Positions 31,291-40,692 of a stretch of DNA of 52,973 bases are shown piece by piece (position 1 is the stretch's first letter; every line of letters begins with the position of its first letter). The DNA is from Mesorhizobium sp. SOD10 (lineage in GTDB: Bacteria; Pseudomonadota; Alphaproteobacteria; Rhizobiales; Rhizobiaceae), in NCBI GenBank assembly GCA_000824805.1, contig CCNA01000011.1:1-52973 (forward strand), in the 5' to 3' direction. Under the pieces are notes generated by a model that had not been told where the DNA came from, did not search any database, and saw only the letters and a list, made by a program, of their open reading frames with translations. The position numbers and the translations under genes are program-made.

Positions 31291-31959
31291 ATGGGCTACA
31301 GCCTCGACTTCGGCTGGCTTGCGGGCGCGGCGGGCGTAATCGCAAGCGGCGCGGCGATGACGCTGCTTCTGATCGCAGTTACGACGCTGGCGGCCACGTT
31401 CCTCAGCATTCTGGGCGCCGCCGGCAAGAGAAGCGGCCCGAAGCCGCTCAGGCTGGCGATCGGTGCCTATGTCGAGGTGATGCGCAACACGCCGTTCCTG
31501 GTGCAGCTGTTCTTCATCTTCTTCGGACTGCCCACGCTCGGAATCAGGCTGGACCCGATCCTTGCTGCCATGCTGGCCATGACGCTCAACATGGCGGCCT
31601 ATACGATCGAAATCGTCGGCGCCGGGCTGGACGCCGTGCCGCGCGGCCAAACGGAAGCCGCCCTGGCGCTCGGCCTCAGGCCCCGCCAGGTGTTCGTCAA
31701 GATCGTGCTGCCGCAGGCGCTGAAGGTGATCTACCCGGCGCTGACCAGCCAGATCGTCATCATGATGCTGGAATCGGCCGTGGTCTCGCAGATTGCGGTG
31801 CGCGAGCTGACCTACGAAGCCGACATGCTGCAGGCGCGCACCTTCCGCGCCTTCGAGACCTATTTCGTCGTGACCATGGTCTATCTCGGCCTGTCGATGG
31901 GGCTGCGCCGGCTGCTCATTGCCGGCGGACGAGGAGCGCTCGGAGCAGGTGTGTCGTGA
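31291..31959 (+). CDS. Polar amino acid-type ABC transporter permease 1
   Basis: This 222-residue HisM/GlnP-type permease has about five transmembrane helices. The EAA coupling loop is EAALALGLRPRQVFVKIVLPQAL. The stretch YVEVMRNTPFLVQLFFIFFGLP is the classic HisM signature. Its stop overlaps the next permease start (GTGA). Confidence 0.92.
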   Translation: MGYSLDFGWLAGAAGVIASGAAMTLLLIAVTTLAATFLSILGAAGKRSGPKPLRLAIGAYVEVMRNTPFLVQLFFIFFGLPTLGIRLDPILAAMLAMTLNMAAYTIEIVGAGLDAVPRGQTEAALALGLRPRQVFVKIVLPQALKVIYPALTSQIVIMMLESAVVSQIAVRELTYEADMLQARTFRAFETYFVVTMVYLGLSMGLRRLLIAGGRGALGAGVS

Positions 31960-32603
31960 TCGAGTTCACCTTCTGGGACATATTGCGCAACCTGCTGCTC
32001 GCCGCGCGCTGGACGGTTCTGTTGTCGCTGGCCGCCTTCATCGGTGGTGCGCTGGTCGGGCTCGTGGTGCTGTTCTTCCGCATCGCCAAGACCAAATGGG
32101 TCAAGCGGATCGCCTCGGGATATATCGCGCTGTTCCAGGGCACACCGCTTTTGATGCAGCTCTTTTTGATGTTCTTCGGCCTGCCGATGCTGGGCCTGCG
32201 TATCGAGCCGTGGACGGCGGCGGCGCTGGGCTTGACCTTCTTCGCCAGCGCCTATCTGGCCGAGATCTGGCGCGGCGGCGTCGATGCGCTGCCGCGCGGA
32301 CAATGGGATGCCGGCGCAAGCCTCGGGCTGCACTATCTGCAGGAGCTCAGGCTGATCATCCTGCCGCAAGCCTTCGCGATCACCCGCGCGCCGACTGTCG
32401 GCTTCCTGGTGCAGCTCATCAAATCGACGGCGCTGACCTCGATCATCGGCTTCGAGGAACTGGTCAGGACTTCCAACGCGATCAACAACGCGACTTTCGA
32501 GCCGTTCAAGGTCTATGGGCTGGTGGCGCTGATCTTCTTCGTCATGTGCTTCCCGCTGACGCAATACGCGCGGCGGCTGGAGCAACGCGCAGGGGCGCGC
32601 TGA
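31956..32603 (+). CDS. Polar amino acid-type ABC transporter permease 2
   Basis: This 215-residue second permease has YIALFQGTPLLMQLFLMFFGLP and a coupling loop DAGASLGLHYLQELRLIILPQAF. It starts with GTG, overlapping the previous stop by 4 bp. No ATP-binding gene follows; the next gene is a convergent MATE exporter. The transporter therefore must use an ATPase encoded elsewhere. Confidence 0.92.
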   Translation: MIEFTFWDILRNLLLAARWTVLLSLAAFIGGALVGLVVLFFRIAKTKWVKRIASGYIALFQGTPLLMQLFLMFFGLPMLGLRIEPWTAAALGLTFFASAYLAEIWRGGVDALPRGQWDAGASLGLHYLQELRLIILPQAFAITRAPTVGFLVQLIKSTALTSIIGFEELVRTSNAINNATFEPFKVYGLVALIFFVMCFPLTQYARRLEQRAGAR

Positions 32604-32644
32604 GACGCCAAGGCTGCTGACGACTGGACGCGCAGCCTTGTCGA

Positions 32645-34048
32645 TCAATGCCCGAAGGCGAGCGCCGGCGCGATGCGATCGCGCCTGAGCCAGCGCGCGA
32701 GCAGGAGCGCCGCCACCACGGCCAGTCCCGAGGCCAGGCCGATCCAGATGCCGACGCCGTTAAAGCCGAAATGGAAAGCGAGCAGCACGCCGAGCGGCAG
32801 GCCGACACCCCAATAGCCGACCGCCGCATAGATCATCGGCACCTTGGTGTCGTGCAACCCGCGCAGCATGCCGGCGGCGACGGCCTGGGCGCCGTCGAAG
32901 ATCTGGAACAGCGCTGCGAACATAAGAAACGACACGGCAAGCGTGATCACCCTGGCATTGGCCGGATCGGCGAGGTCGATGAAGGCGCTGATCAGCAGAT
33001 GCGGCCACAGAATCATCACCAGGCCCATCAGCGCCATGAAGGACACACCGATGACGAAGGCCGTCCAGCCGGCACGCGAAACGCCTTCCGGATTGCCGGC
33101 GCCATGCGCCAGGCCGACCCGGACTGTGACCGCCTGGTTGAGGCCGAGGGGCACCATGAAGGAGATCGAGGCGATCTGGATGGCGATGGCATGGGCGGCA
33201 AGCGAATCCGCGTCGATCAGACCCATGAGCAGGGCCGCCGCGTTGAAAATCGTCACCTCGAAGGCGAGGATGCCGGCGATCGGCAGGCCGAGCCTGAGCA
33301 GGCCGCGGAAACGCGGCCAGTCGGAGCGCCAGAAGCGGCCGAACAGACGATAGCGGCGGAACTTCTTCTCCTTGATCACCACCGCCGCCAAGCCGGCGAA
33401 CATCAGCGTGCTGGACAGAGTGGTGGCGAGGCCGGAGCCGGCGATGCCCATCGACTTGACGCCGAGATTGCCGAACATGAACACCCAGTTGAAGAAGGCG
33501 TTGCAGGCGACTGCGACGAAAACGATGATCAGCGCCCAGCCCGGCCGCTCGAGCGCCGAGATGAAGGAGCGCAGCACGATATAGCCATAGAAGGGCAGAA
33601 CCGCCCATTGCAGCCAGTGCAGATAGATGCCGGCCTCATGCGCAAGCTCCGGCTTCTGGCCCATGGCCAGAAGCACCTCTTCGCCATGCGAGAGAAAAAG
33701 CCAGATAGGGATCGAGATCAGGATAGCCAGCCAAAGGCCCTGGCGCACGGTGCGGCGCAGGTCGCGCACCGAATGGCGATGACGGCCGAGCTCGGTCGCC
33801 ATCATCGGCGAGGTCGCCAGCATCAGGCCGAGGCCGAAGATCAGCGGCATGAAATAGAGGTTGGAGCCGAGCGCGCCGGCGGCGAGCGTATCGGGCCCGA
33901 GCCGGCCCATCATCATGACGTCGGTCGCGGTCATTGCGGTCTGGCCGAGATTGGTCAGCACCATCGGCCAGGCGAGCGCGATCGTCGCCCTGATTTCCTG
34001 ACGCCAAAGATTTTCCGGCGCGCGAGCGCCGGCTTCGATCGCAGACAT
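32645..34048 (-). CDS. MATE-family multidrug efflux protein
   Basis: This 467-residue protein has twelve predicted transmembrane helices in two six-helix halves. It resembles NorM-type MATE exporters, with MVLTNLGQTAMTATDVMMMGRLGPDTLAAGALG in the first helix pair and VPLGLNQAVTVRVGLAHGAGNPEG at the start of the second half. It would export cationic compounds using a proton or sodium gradient. It is convergent with the ABC permeases and divergent from the AraC gene. Confidence 0.92.
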   Translation of the reverse strand: MSAIEAGARAPENLWRQEIRATIALAWPMVLTNLGQTAMTATDVMMMGRLGPDTLAAGALGSNLYFMPLIFGLGLMLATSPMMATELGRHRHSVRDLRRTVRQGLWLAILISIPIWLFLSHGEEVLLAMGQKPELAHEAGIYLHWLQWAVLPFYGYIVLRSFISALERPGWALIIVFVAVACNAFFNWVFMFGNLGVKSMGIAGSGLATTLSSTLMFAGLAAVVIKEKKFRRYRLFGRFWRSDWPRFRGLLRLGLPIAGILAFEVTIFNAAALLMGLIDADSLAAHAIAIQIASISFMVPLGLNQAVTVRVGLAHGAGNPEGVSRAGWTAFVIGVSFMALMGLVMILWPHLLISAFIDLADPANARVITLAVSFLMFAALFQIFDGAQAVAAGMLRGLHDTKVPMIYAAVGYWGVGLPLGVLLAFHFGFNGVGIWIGLASGLAVVAALLLARWLRRDRIAPALAFGH

Positions 34049-34291
34049 TGTTCCGCTCTTTCAGAACACGGCGCGTCGGCCAAAGGGCCGGAAGCCGCAC
34101 GACAACGGCGCAAAATGGCGCCATTTGCGTCGCCTTGTGAACGAAATGCGACATGTTGGCAAGGGAGGAAGCCCGGTTAGCGATTGATCCAGGCGGAGCC
34201 GGGATGCAGCGAGGCCTCTTTCATTTGCCGCCCGCAGGCTGCTACGGATGCCTCAGGCATGCGCAGCCAGCCGCCATGCCGGGAGGAATGG

Positions 34292-35209
34292 ATGCCGTTC
34301 AGGCGCAGAAAGAACACGGCCGCGATCCCGCGCACGGTGCCCGCTTTCGAGCACATCGTGACGGAGGCGAGCGAGAGCTTCCTGTGGCGGCTGGACGACT
34401 ATCCGTGGGAGCGCAATGTCTGGAATTTCCATCCGGAATACGAGATCCATCTGCTCAGGAAATCGTCCGGCGTGGTGCTGGTCGGCGACCATATCGGCGA
34501 GTTCGGGCCGGGCTATCTGACCATCGTCGGCGGCGGGCTGCCGCATGACTGGGTGACAGCGGTGCAGCCCGGCGAGCTGATCGAAGGCCGCGATATCGTG
34601 CTGCAATTCGATCCCGAGCGGCTCCGCGGCTCGGCCGGGCTGCTGCCGGAGCTGCGCGAGCTGGAGCCGTTCCTGGAACGCTCGCTGCGCGGCATGGTCT
34701 TCCATGGCCAGACGGCGCTCGACGGCGCCGAGCTGATGGAACGGATGGGCGAGGTGCACGGGCTGGCAAGGTTCCGCATGTTCCTCGAGCTGCTCGAGCT
34801 GCTGGCCACCACCGACGAATACGCGCTTTTGTCGTCGCCCGACTTCTCCCCGCTTCTCGACGCCGAGTCGCTCGACATCATCCAGCGCTCGCTGACCTAT
34901 CTGTTCCAGCATTTCGCCGAGGACCTGAGGCTGCCGGACGTCGCGGCATTGGCCGGCATGAGCGAAAGCAGTTTTTCCCGCTTCTTCCAGAAGAACACCG
35001 GCAATTCGTTCAGCGACCACCTCGCCAAGCTCAGGCTCTGGCAGGCCTGCAAGCTGCTCGCCGACACCGATATCCCGATCACCGACATCTGCTTCCAGGT
35101 CGGCTATATGAACATCTCGAACTTCAACCGCGCCTTCCTGCGCAAGCACAAGATGACACCGTCATCCTATCGCAAGCTGTCGCGGCAGCGGCTGGCGCTA
35201 AGGGCGTAA
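34292..35209 (+). CDS. AraC-family transcriptional regulator
   Basis: The protein has 305 residues. An N-terminal cupin-like sensing domain (NVWNFHPEYEIHLL, HIGEFGPGYLTIVGGGLPHDW) precedes a C-terminal double HTH (LPDVAALAGMSESSFSRFFQKNTG and ITDICFQVGYMNISNFNRAFLRKH). The start is set by GGAGGA before the ATG; 36 upstream codons were dropped. It stands 241 bp before the polyol ABC operon on the same strand and is its likely regulator. That gap has a TGCGCC direct repeat at 35270-35275 and 35282-35287 (12-bp spacing), a possible AraC site. Confidence 0.9.
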   Translation: MPFRRRKNTAAIPRTVPAFEHIVTEASESFLWRLDDYPWERNVWNFHPEYEIHLLRKSSGVVLVGDHIGEFGPGYLTIVGGGLPHDWVTAVQPGELIEGRDIVLQFDPERLRGSAGLLPELRELEPFLERSLRGMVFHGQTALDGAELMERMGEVHGLARFRMFLELLELLATTDEYALLSSPDFSPLLDAESLDIIQRSLTYLFQHFAEDLRLPDVAALAGMSESSFSRFFQKNTGNSFSDHLAKLRLWQACKLLADTDIPITDICFQVGYMNISNFNRAFLRKHKMTPSSYRKLSRQRLALRA

Positions 35210-35450
35210 TACAGCCGAGATACGTCCACTTCGACAGTTCTGATACTCGTGTGACGAGCAGACTCTGCCTGCGCCATATTTTGCGCCGCACAATGCATAA
35301 AAGTACATGTCTGCTGCAACGAGGCTTCTAGTCTCGCTCCCTCCAACTGCTCATTTTGGCGACGGGTGGCAGGTCACATGGGCGACGGTGAGGGTCGCTT
35401 AGCCCGAGGACCTGCCGCTTTTCGCGAGTGTTCCTGGAGGAGAAAAACCA

Positions 35451-36725
35451 ATGAATTCAACCCGGCTCGCTGCCAGCCTCGGCGCAGCGTTCGTGCTTAC
35501 CGCTTCCGTGTCAACCGCAGCACTTGCCCAGGCGCCGGTCTGTTCGGCGCCGGTCAAGGTGCTGGCGCAACCGCGCGACGGGTTGACGCTTCTGGAGGAC
35601 TCCAAGGACGAGTTCAAGAAGCTCTCCGGCGCCTCGTTCCAGATCGACTACCTCAACGAGAACGACCGTCGCGCCAAGTCGCGCGCCGACGCTTCCACCG
35701 TCGGCAACTACAACGTCTATTATGTCGACGAGGCCAATGTGGCCCTGTTCGCCTCCTCGGGCTGGATCGCGCCGCTCAAGGATTATTATCCGGCTGAATA
35801 TGACTACGCCGATTTCGATCCGGGCCGCCAGAAGGTCGCCACCTATGAGGGCAAGGTCTGGTTCGCGCCGCTGACCGGCGGCGGCGACCTGATGGTCTAT
35901 CGCAAGGATGTGCTGGAAGCCGCCGGCATCCAGCCGCCGAAGACGCTGGATGAGCTGATCGCCGACGTGCCGAAACTGACCAATGCCGACAAGGGCATGT
36001 ACGGCATCGCACTGCGCGGGGCGCGCGGCTCGGGCGCCAATGTCTGGCGCTGGATGCCGTTCTTCAAGGCCTATGGCGGCAAATGGTTCGACGGCGACAA
36101 GCCGGCCTTCAATTCGGACGCCGCGGTGAAGGCGACCGAGACCTATCTCAAGCTGTTCAAGGACTCGGCCCCCGGCACGCAGACCGGCAGCTGGGACGAA
36201 TCGACCGGCGCCTTCCTGTCCGGCCAGGTCGCCATCCTTGTCGAATCGACGCCGCTGTCGGGCATGGCGGTCGACCCGAAAACCTCGCAGGTGGTCGGCA
36301 AGGTCGGCTTCCTGCCGCCGCCCTCGCCGCTGCCGGGCGGCGGCTATGGCCACGGGCTTGCCATCGGCACCAAGGCCAATGCCGATGACGCCGCGAAGAA
36401 ATGCGCCGGGCTGTTCATCGCCTGGGCGACATCCAAGGAAAATGAGAAGCGCCGGCTCGACGCGCACCAGTTCGGCGAGCTGAACCGCACCAGCATCCTC
36501 TCCAGCAAGGAATTCGCCGACATCTACGGCGCCGATCTCGGCCAGGCGCTGGCCGAAACCGGCAAGGTGACGGCGGTGAACTTCTGGCAGGATCCGCGCT
36601 GGCCCGATCTCGGCGACCGCTGGGGCATCATCCTGGAAGAGCTGGTCACCGGCACGCGCACCGACATCAAGGGCGGCCTCAACGAGCTCGAGGCCTATGC
36701 CAACGAGCTGGTGAAGAAGAAGTAA
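35451..36725 (+). CDS. Sugar/polyol ABC transporter substrate-binding protein
   Basis: This 424-residue family-1 solute-binding protein has a Sec signal ending AALAQA (about residue 27). Typical features are YNVYYVDEANVALFASSGWIAPL, LMVYRKDVLEAAGIQPPKTLDEL and the C-terminal EELVTGTRTDIKGGLNELEAYANELVKK. GGAGGAG precedes the ATG. It is first in an operon with two permeases, a zinc polyol dehydrogenase and an ATPase, so a pentitol or hexitol is a likely ligand. Confidence 0.9.
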   Translation: MNSTRLAASLGAAFVLTASVSTAALAQAPVCSAPVKVLAQPRDGLTLLEDSKDEFKKLSGASFQIDYLNENDRRAKSRADASTVGNYNVYYVDEANVALFASSGWIAPLKDYYPAEYDYADFDPGRQKVATYEGKVWFAPLTGGGDLMVYRKDVLEAAGIQPPKTLDELIADVPKLTNADKGMYGIALRGARGSGANVWRWMPFFKAYGGKWFDGDKPAFNSDAAVKATETYLKLFKDSAPGTQTGSWDESTGAFLSGQVAILVESTPLSGMAVDPKTSQVVGKVGFLPPPSPLPGGGYGHGLAIGTKANADDAAKKCAGLFIAWATSKENEKRRLDAHQFGELNRTSILSSKEFADIYGADLGQALAETGKVTAVNFWQDPRWPDLGDRWGIILEELVTGTRTDIKGGLNELEAYANELVKKK

Positions 36726-36733
36726 TCCTCCCG

Positions 36734-36787
36734 CCCGCGGCGCGCGGTTCGCGGCATTCGAAGGAATGCCGGGATGCGCGCCGCGGG
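36734..36787 (+). terminator. Two-tier intercistronic hairpin after the binding-protein gene
   Basis: The outer perfect 12-bp stem is CCCGCGGCGCGC (36734-36745) with GCGCGCCGCGGG (36776-36787). It encloses a second 7-bp stem GGCATTC/GAATGCC (36753-36770). There is no T run. It lies 8 bp after the binding-protein stop and 38 bp before the first permease, so it probably stabilises the upstream message or limits read-through. Confidence 0.65.
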
Positions 36788-36825
36788 ACCTTCACCAGAC
36801 AGCAGCAAAAATCCGAGGATAGGCA

Positions 36826-37692
36826 ATGCGCCGACGCTCTTCCCTGCCGGTCACATTTCTGGTTCCGACGCTTGCCATCCTTCTGGTACTGTCGATGGTG
36901 CCGACGCTCTACGCCATCGTGATCGCACTGCAGAACCGTGAACTGAGCGCGCCGGGCTATTCCTGGGTCTGGTTCTCGAATTTCGCCGACCTCTTTACGG
37001 ACCGCCGCTTCCTCAATGCCGTCTGGGTTTCGGTGAAGTGGGAGATCGTCACCGTCATCGCGACGATGGTGGTTGCGGTCGGGCTCGGCGTTTTGATGTT
37101 CGAGGTCGCCTCGCCGCGGCTGCGCAACTTCTACTGCCTGCTCTTCATCATCCCGGTGCTTTTGCCGCGCGTCTCTGCGGCCTTCGTCTGGAAGTTCGCC
37201 TATCATCCGCTTTACGGCATCGCCACCTATCCCTACCGGCTGATCACCGGCGGGCTGATCTTCGATCCGCTGTCCAAGCCCGGCACGGCATTGTTCGCCG
37301 TCGCTTCGGTGGATGTCTGGCAATGGGGACTGTTCTTCGCCGTCATCGTGCTGAAGCTGCTCGAAACCCTGCCGCCGCAGCCGATCGAGGCGGCCAGGCT
37401 CGACCAGGCCAAGCGCTGGCAGATCCATGCCTATGTGACCTTGCCGATGCTGAAGGCGCCGCTGATCAGCCTGATGTTCGTCAAGATGATCGAGTCGCTG
37501 CGCTCCTTCGACCTGATCTATGTGATGACGCGCGGCGGGCCGGGCGTCGCGACCGAAACGCTCGACATGTACGCCTTCTCGCAAGGCTTCATCGAGTCGG
37601 GCAAGGTTTCCTACGCCTCGGCCATGGCGGTGCTGATGATGATCGCGACCGTCATCACCTTCACCATGCTTTGGAAGCGGGTGCAGGCATGA
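36826..37692 (+). CDS. Sugar/polyol ABC transporter permease 1
   Basis: This 288-residue MalF-type permease has six predicted transmembrane helices and the coupling loop EAARLDQAKRWQIHAYVTLPML. FDLIYVMTRGGPGVATETLDMYAF is the family C-terminal signature. The ATG follows GAGGATAGG. Its stop overlaps the start of the second permease (ATGA). Confidence 0.93.
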   Translation: MRRRSSLPVTFLVPTLAILLVLSMVPTLYAIVIALQNRELSAPGYSWVWFSNFADLFTDRRFLNAVWVSVKWEIVTVIATMVVAVGLGVLMFEVASPRLRNFYCLLFIIPVLLPRVSAAFVWKFAYHPLYGIATYPYRLITGGLIFDPLSKPGTALFAVASVDVWQWGLFFAVIVLKLLETLPPQPIEAARLDQAKRWQIHAYVTLPMLKAPLISLMFVKMIESLRSFDLIYVMTRGGPGVATETLDMYAFSQGFIESGKVSYASAMAVLMMIATVITFTMLWKRVQA

Positions 37693-38516
37693 AGCAATAT
37701 CGATTGAGACCGGGCCGCCTGATCGCCAAGGCCGTCCTGGCGCTGGCCGGATTCCTGGCCGTGTTCCCGCTTTTCTGGACGGCGCTCAACGCGCTGAAGA
37801 ACAATGTCGACATCATCACCCGCGTGCCGAAGGTGATCTTCACGCCGACGCTCGCCAACATCAGCTACATCCTCGGCCGCGACAGCGTGCTGACCGGGCT
37901 GTACAATTCCGCGGTCGCCTGCGGCGCGGCGGTGCTGATCGGCATCGTGCTCGGCCTGCCGGCGGCCTATGCGGTGGCGCGCTATCCCAATCGCTTCGCC
38001 GGCGACATCCAGTTCTTCGTGTTGTCGCTGCGCTTCCTGCCGCCGGTGGCGGTCGCCATCCCGCTGATGGTTATCTGGCTGCAGGTCGGCCTCTACGACA
38101 CGCTTCCCGCGCTGATCGTCACATACTCGCTGCTCACCATCTCGGTGATCATGTGGCTTGCGATCCCCGCCTTCCAGGGCGTGCCGAAGGAGATCGAGGA
38201 AGCGGCCTTCGTCGACGGCTACGGCGCCTATTCGGTGTTCTGGCGGATCGCGCTGCCCGTCGCCGCGCGCTCGCTGATCGGCGCCATCGCCTTCAGCTTC
38301 GTGCTGGTCTGGAACGAGTTCCTGATCGCGCTGATGCTGTCGAGCTCTAACGCCAAGACGCTGCCTATCGTGGCATCCGAGCTCTCCCAGCAAGGCATGA
38401 ACGTGCCCTGGGGCATCCTCAACGCCTCGGTCGTGCTTCTGTCGCTGCCGCCGCTGCTCTTCCTCAGTGTTTTGAGCGGCTTCCTGAATTCCGTTTTCCG
38501 GCAAAAGAAAAGTTGA
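37689..38516 (+). CDS. Sugar/polyol ABC transporter permease 2
   Basis: This 275-residue MalG-type permease has the coupling loop EEAAFVDGYGAYSVFWRIALPVA and the FVLVWNEFLIALML helix typical of the family. The start was placed at the ATGA overlap with permease 1; the longer frame from 37038 lies inside that gene. Confidence 0.93.
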   Translation: MKQYRLRPGRLIAKAVLALAGFLAVFPLFWTALNALKNNVDIITRVPKVIFTPTLANISYILGRDSVLTGLYNSAVACGAAVLIGIVLGLPAAYAVARYPNRFAGDIQFFVLSLRFLPPVAVAIPLMVIWLQVGLYDTLPALIVTYSLLTISVIMWLAIPAFQGVPKEIEEAAFVDGYGAYSVFWRIALPVAARSLIGAIAFSFVLVWNEFLIALMLSSSNAKTLPIVASELSQQGMNVPWGILNASVVLLSLPPLLFLSVLSGFLNSVFRQKKS

Positions 38517-38530
38517 AGTGAGGATACCCG

Positions 38531-39577
38531 ATGCGGGCACTGGTGCTTGAGAAAAAAGGCGAACTGTCGCTGCGCGAGATCGCGCTGCCGCAAGACGTCG
38601 GACCGGACGATGTCAGGATCGCCATCCACACGGTCGGCGTCTGCGGCAGCGACGTGCACTACTACACGCATGGCGCCATCGGCAGCTATATCGTGCGCCA
38701 GCCGATGGTGCTCGGCCACGAGGCCTCGGGAACGATCGTCGAGGTCGGCGCGAACGTCACGAACCTCAAGGCCGGCGACCGCGTCTGCATGGAGCCGGGC
38801 GTGCCGAACCTTGCATCGCGCGCGACGAAGCTCGGCATCTACAATGTCGATCCGGACGTCCGCTTCTGGGCGACCCCGCCAGTGCATGGGGTGCTGGCCC
38901 CTTATGCCGTGCATCCAGCGGCCTTCACCTACAAATTGCCGGACAATGTCTCGTTTGCCGAGGGCGCGATGGTCGAGCCCTTCGCCATCGGAATGCAGGC
39001 GGCAGCGCGCGCCCGCATCGTGCCCGGCGACGTCGCCGTCGTCTGCGGCTGCGGCCCGATCGGCATCATGATCGCGCTCGCCGCGCTGGCGGGCGGCTGC
39101 TCCAAAGTGCTGATCTCGGACTTCTCCGCGCCGAAGTTGGAGATCGCCGCCCAATATCCCGGCATCGTTCCGGTCAATATCGGCAAGCAGTCGCTGGTCG
39201 ATGCCGTGCGGAGCGCGACGGACAATTGGGGCGCCGACATCGTGTTCGAGGCGAGCGGCAGCCCGAAAGCTTTCGCCAATCTGTTCGACATCGTGCGGCC
39301 AGGCGGCGCAGTGGTGCTGGTAGGCCTGCCGGTGGAGACGGTCGAGCTCAACGTGCCGGCGGCAATCGCCAAGGAAGTCCGCATCGAGACCGTGTTCCGC
39401 TATGCCAACATCTTCGACCGCGCCCTGCAGCTCATCGCCTCGGGTAAGGTCGATCTCAAGCCGCTGATCACCGGCACCTATGATTTCTCCGAAAGCATCA
39501 AGGCGTTCGAGCGCGCGGCGCAAGGCAAGCCGCAGGACGTCAAGCTGCAGATCCTGCTGACCGGCGAGAAGGGATAA
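38531..39577 (+). CDS. Zinc-dependent polyol dehydrogenase (xylitol/sorbitol dehydrogenase type)
   Basis: This 348-residue medium-chain dehydrogenase oxidises a polyol to a ketose with NAD. Catalytic zinc ligands are visible as Cys38 ([10 protein letters not shown]), His63-Glu64 (GHEASG) and Glu149 (MVEPFAIGM). The nucleotide fold is [11 protein letters not shown]. The structural-zinc loop is lost: the usual four cysteines are replaced by [13 protein letters not shown] (93-105), as in some xylitol dehydrogenases. The gene sits between the permease and ATPase genes of the ABC operon, so the imported polyol is probably its substrate. Confidence 0.9.
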   Translation: MRALVLEKKGELSLREIALPQDVGPDDVRIAIHTVGVCGSDVHYYTHGAIGSYIVRQPMVLGHEASGTIVEVGANVTNLKAGDRVCMEPGVPNLASRATKLGIYNVDPDVRFWATPPVHGVLAPYAVHPAAFTYKLPDNVSFAEGAMVEPFAIGMQAAARARIVPGDVAVVCGCGPIGIMIALAALAGGCSKVLISDFSAPKLEIAAQYPGIVPVNIGKQSLVDAVRSATDNWGADIVFEASGSPKAFANLFDIVRPGGAVVLVGLPVETVELNVPAAIAKEVRIETVFRYANIFDRALQLIASGKVDLKPLITGTYDFSESIKAFERAAQGKPQDVKLQILLTGEKG

Positions 39578-39580
39578 GGG

Positions 39581-40666
39581 ATGTCCGCGATCGTTTGCTC
39601 CCATGTCGACAAGGCCTATGGCGCCACGACCGTCATCCGCGATCTCAATCTCGCGATCGAGGAGCATGAGTTCGTCGTGTTCCTGGGGCCGTCCGGCTGC
39701 GGCAAGTCGACCTTGCTCAGGATGCTCGCCGGGCTGGAGAATATCAGCGGCGGCGAGGTTTCGATCGGCGGCAAGGTGGTGAACGATCTCGAGCCGGGCG
39801 ACCGCGGCATCGCCATGGTGTTCCAGAATTATGCGCTCTATCCGCATATGACGATCTTCGACAACATCGCCTTCGGATTGAAGCGGCAGAAAGTGCCGGC
39901 GGCCGAGATCAGGAAGCGAGTCGAGGCAGTCTCCAGGACGCTCGGCCTGGAGCGTTATCTCGGCCGCAAGCCGACCGAGCTTTCCGGCGGCCAGCAGCAG
40001 CGCGTGGCGATCGCGCGCGCCATGATCAAGACGCCGAAAGTGTTCCTGTTCGATGAGCCGCTCTCCAATCTCGACGCCAAGCTGCGCAACCATATGCGCG
40101 TCGAGATCGCCAGGCTGCACCAGTCGCTGAAGACGACCACCGTCTACGTCACGCATGACCAGCTCGAGGCGATGACGCTGGCCGACCGCATCGTGCTGTT
40201 GAAGGACGGCGTGATCGAGCAGATCGGCTCGCCAGCGGAGATCTATCGCCGTCCCGGCAACCAGTTCGTAGCCGGCTTCATCGGCACGCCGAACATGAAT
40301 TTCATCGAGGCCACGGTGGCTCGAAATGGCGATGGCTGGACGCTGACCGGCGCGGGGACAGTGCTGTCGCTGCAAGGCGGCGACTTCCACCTGCGGCACG
40401 GCGATCGCGTGGTGCTCGGCATCCGGCCTCCGGACCTGAAGACGGCGCAAGCCGGTAGCGCAAACCTTTTGCAGGGCACCGCCGACCTCATCGAGTTTCA
40501 CGGCAATGACGCGCTGGTGACGTTCGGCTCGGGCGGCAAGGAGATCAGCGCGCTGGTGCCGGCCCGCGAATGCCCGGAGTTGCGGGCGCCGGTGCGCTAC
40601 AGCTTCGAGGAGGACTGCATCCATCTGTTTGACGGAGAGACAGGCAAGTCGCTGCGCAGACAGTAA
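39581..40666 (+). CDS. Sugar/polyol ABC transporter ATP-binding protein (UgpC/MalK type)
   Basis: This 361-residue ATPase has Walker [10 protein letters not shown], signature [15 protein letters not shown], Walker [17 protein letters not shown] and a C-terminal TOBE/regulatory domain from about residue 240 ([10 protein letters not shown]). It starts 3 bp after the dehydrogenase stop and ends the plus-strand polyol operon, 26 bp before the stop of the convergent kinase gene. Confidence 0.95.
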   Translation: MSAIVCSHVDKAYGATTVIRDLNLAIEEHEFVVFLGPSGCGKSTLLRMLAGLENISGGEVSIGGKVVNDLEPGDRGIAMVFQNYALYPHMTIFDNIAFGLKRQKVPAAEIRKRVEAVSRTLGLERYLGRKPTELSGGQQQRVAIARAMIKTPKVFLFDEPLSNLDAKLRNHMRVEIARLHQSLKTTTVYVTHDQLEAMTLADRIVLLKDGVIEQIGSPAEIYRRPGNQFVAGFIGTPNMNFIEATVARNGDGWTLTGAGTVLSLQGGDFHLRHGDRVVLGIRPPDLKTAQAGSANLLQGTADLIEFHGNDALVTFGSGGKEISALVPARECPELRAPVRYSFEEDCIHLFDGETGKSLRRQ

Positions 40667-40675
40667 GACGGCGGA

Positions 40676-40692
40676 AGCGTTCCTGGAACGCT
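40676..40692. terminator. Hairpin between convergent operons
   Basis: AGCGTTC-CTG-GAACGCT is a perfect 7-bp stem with a 3-nt loop. It fills the 26-bp gap between the ABC ATPase stop (plus) and the kinase stop (minus) and is a likely bidirectional transcription stop. There is no long T run on either strand. Confidence 0.5.

Noticed and set aside
38228..40624. Longest open frame in the window, 798 codons, minus strand
   Set aside because: Antisense to the permease, dehydrogenase and ATPase genes of the plus-strand polyol operon, all of which have intact motifs.
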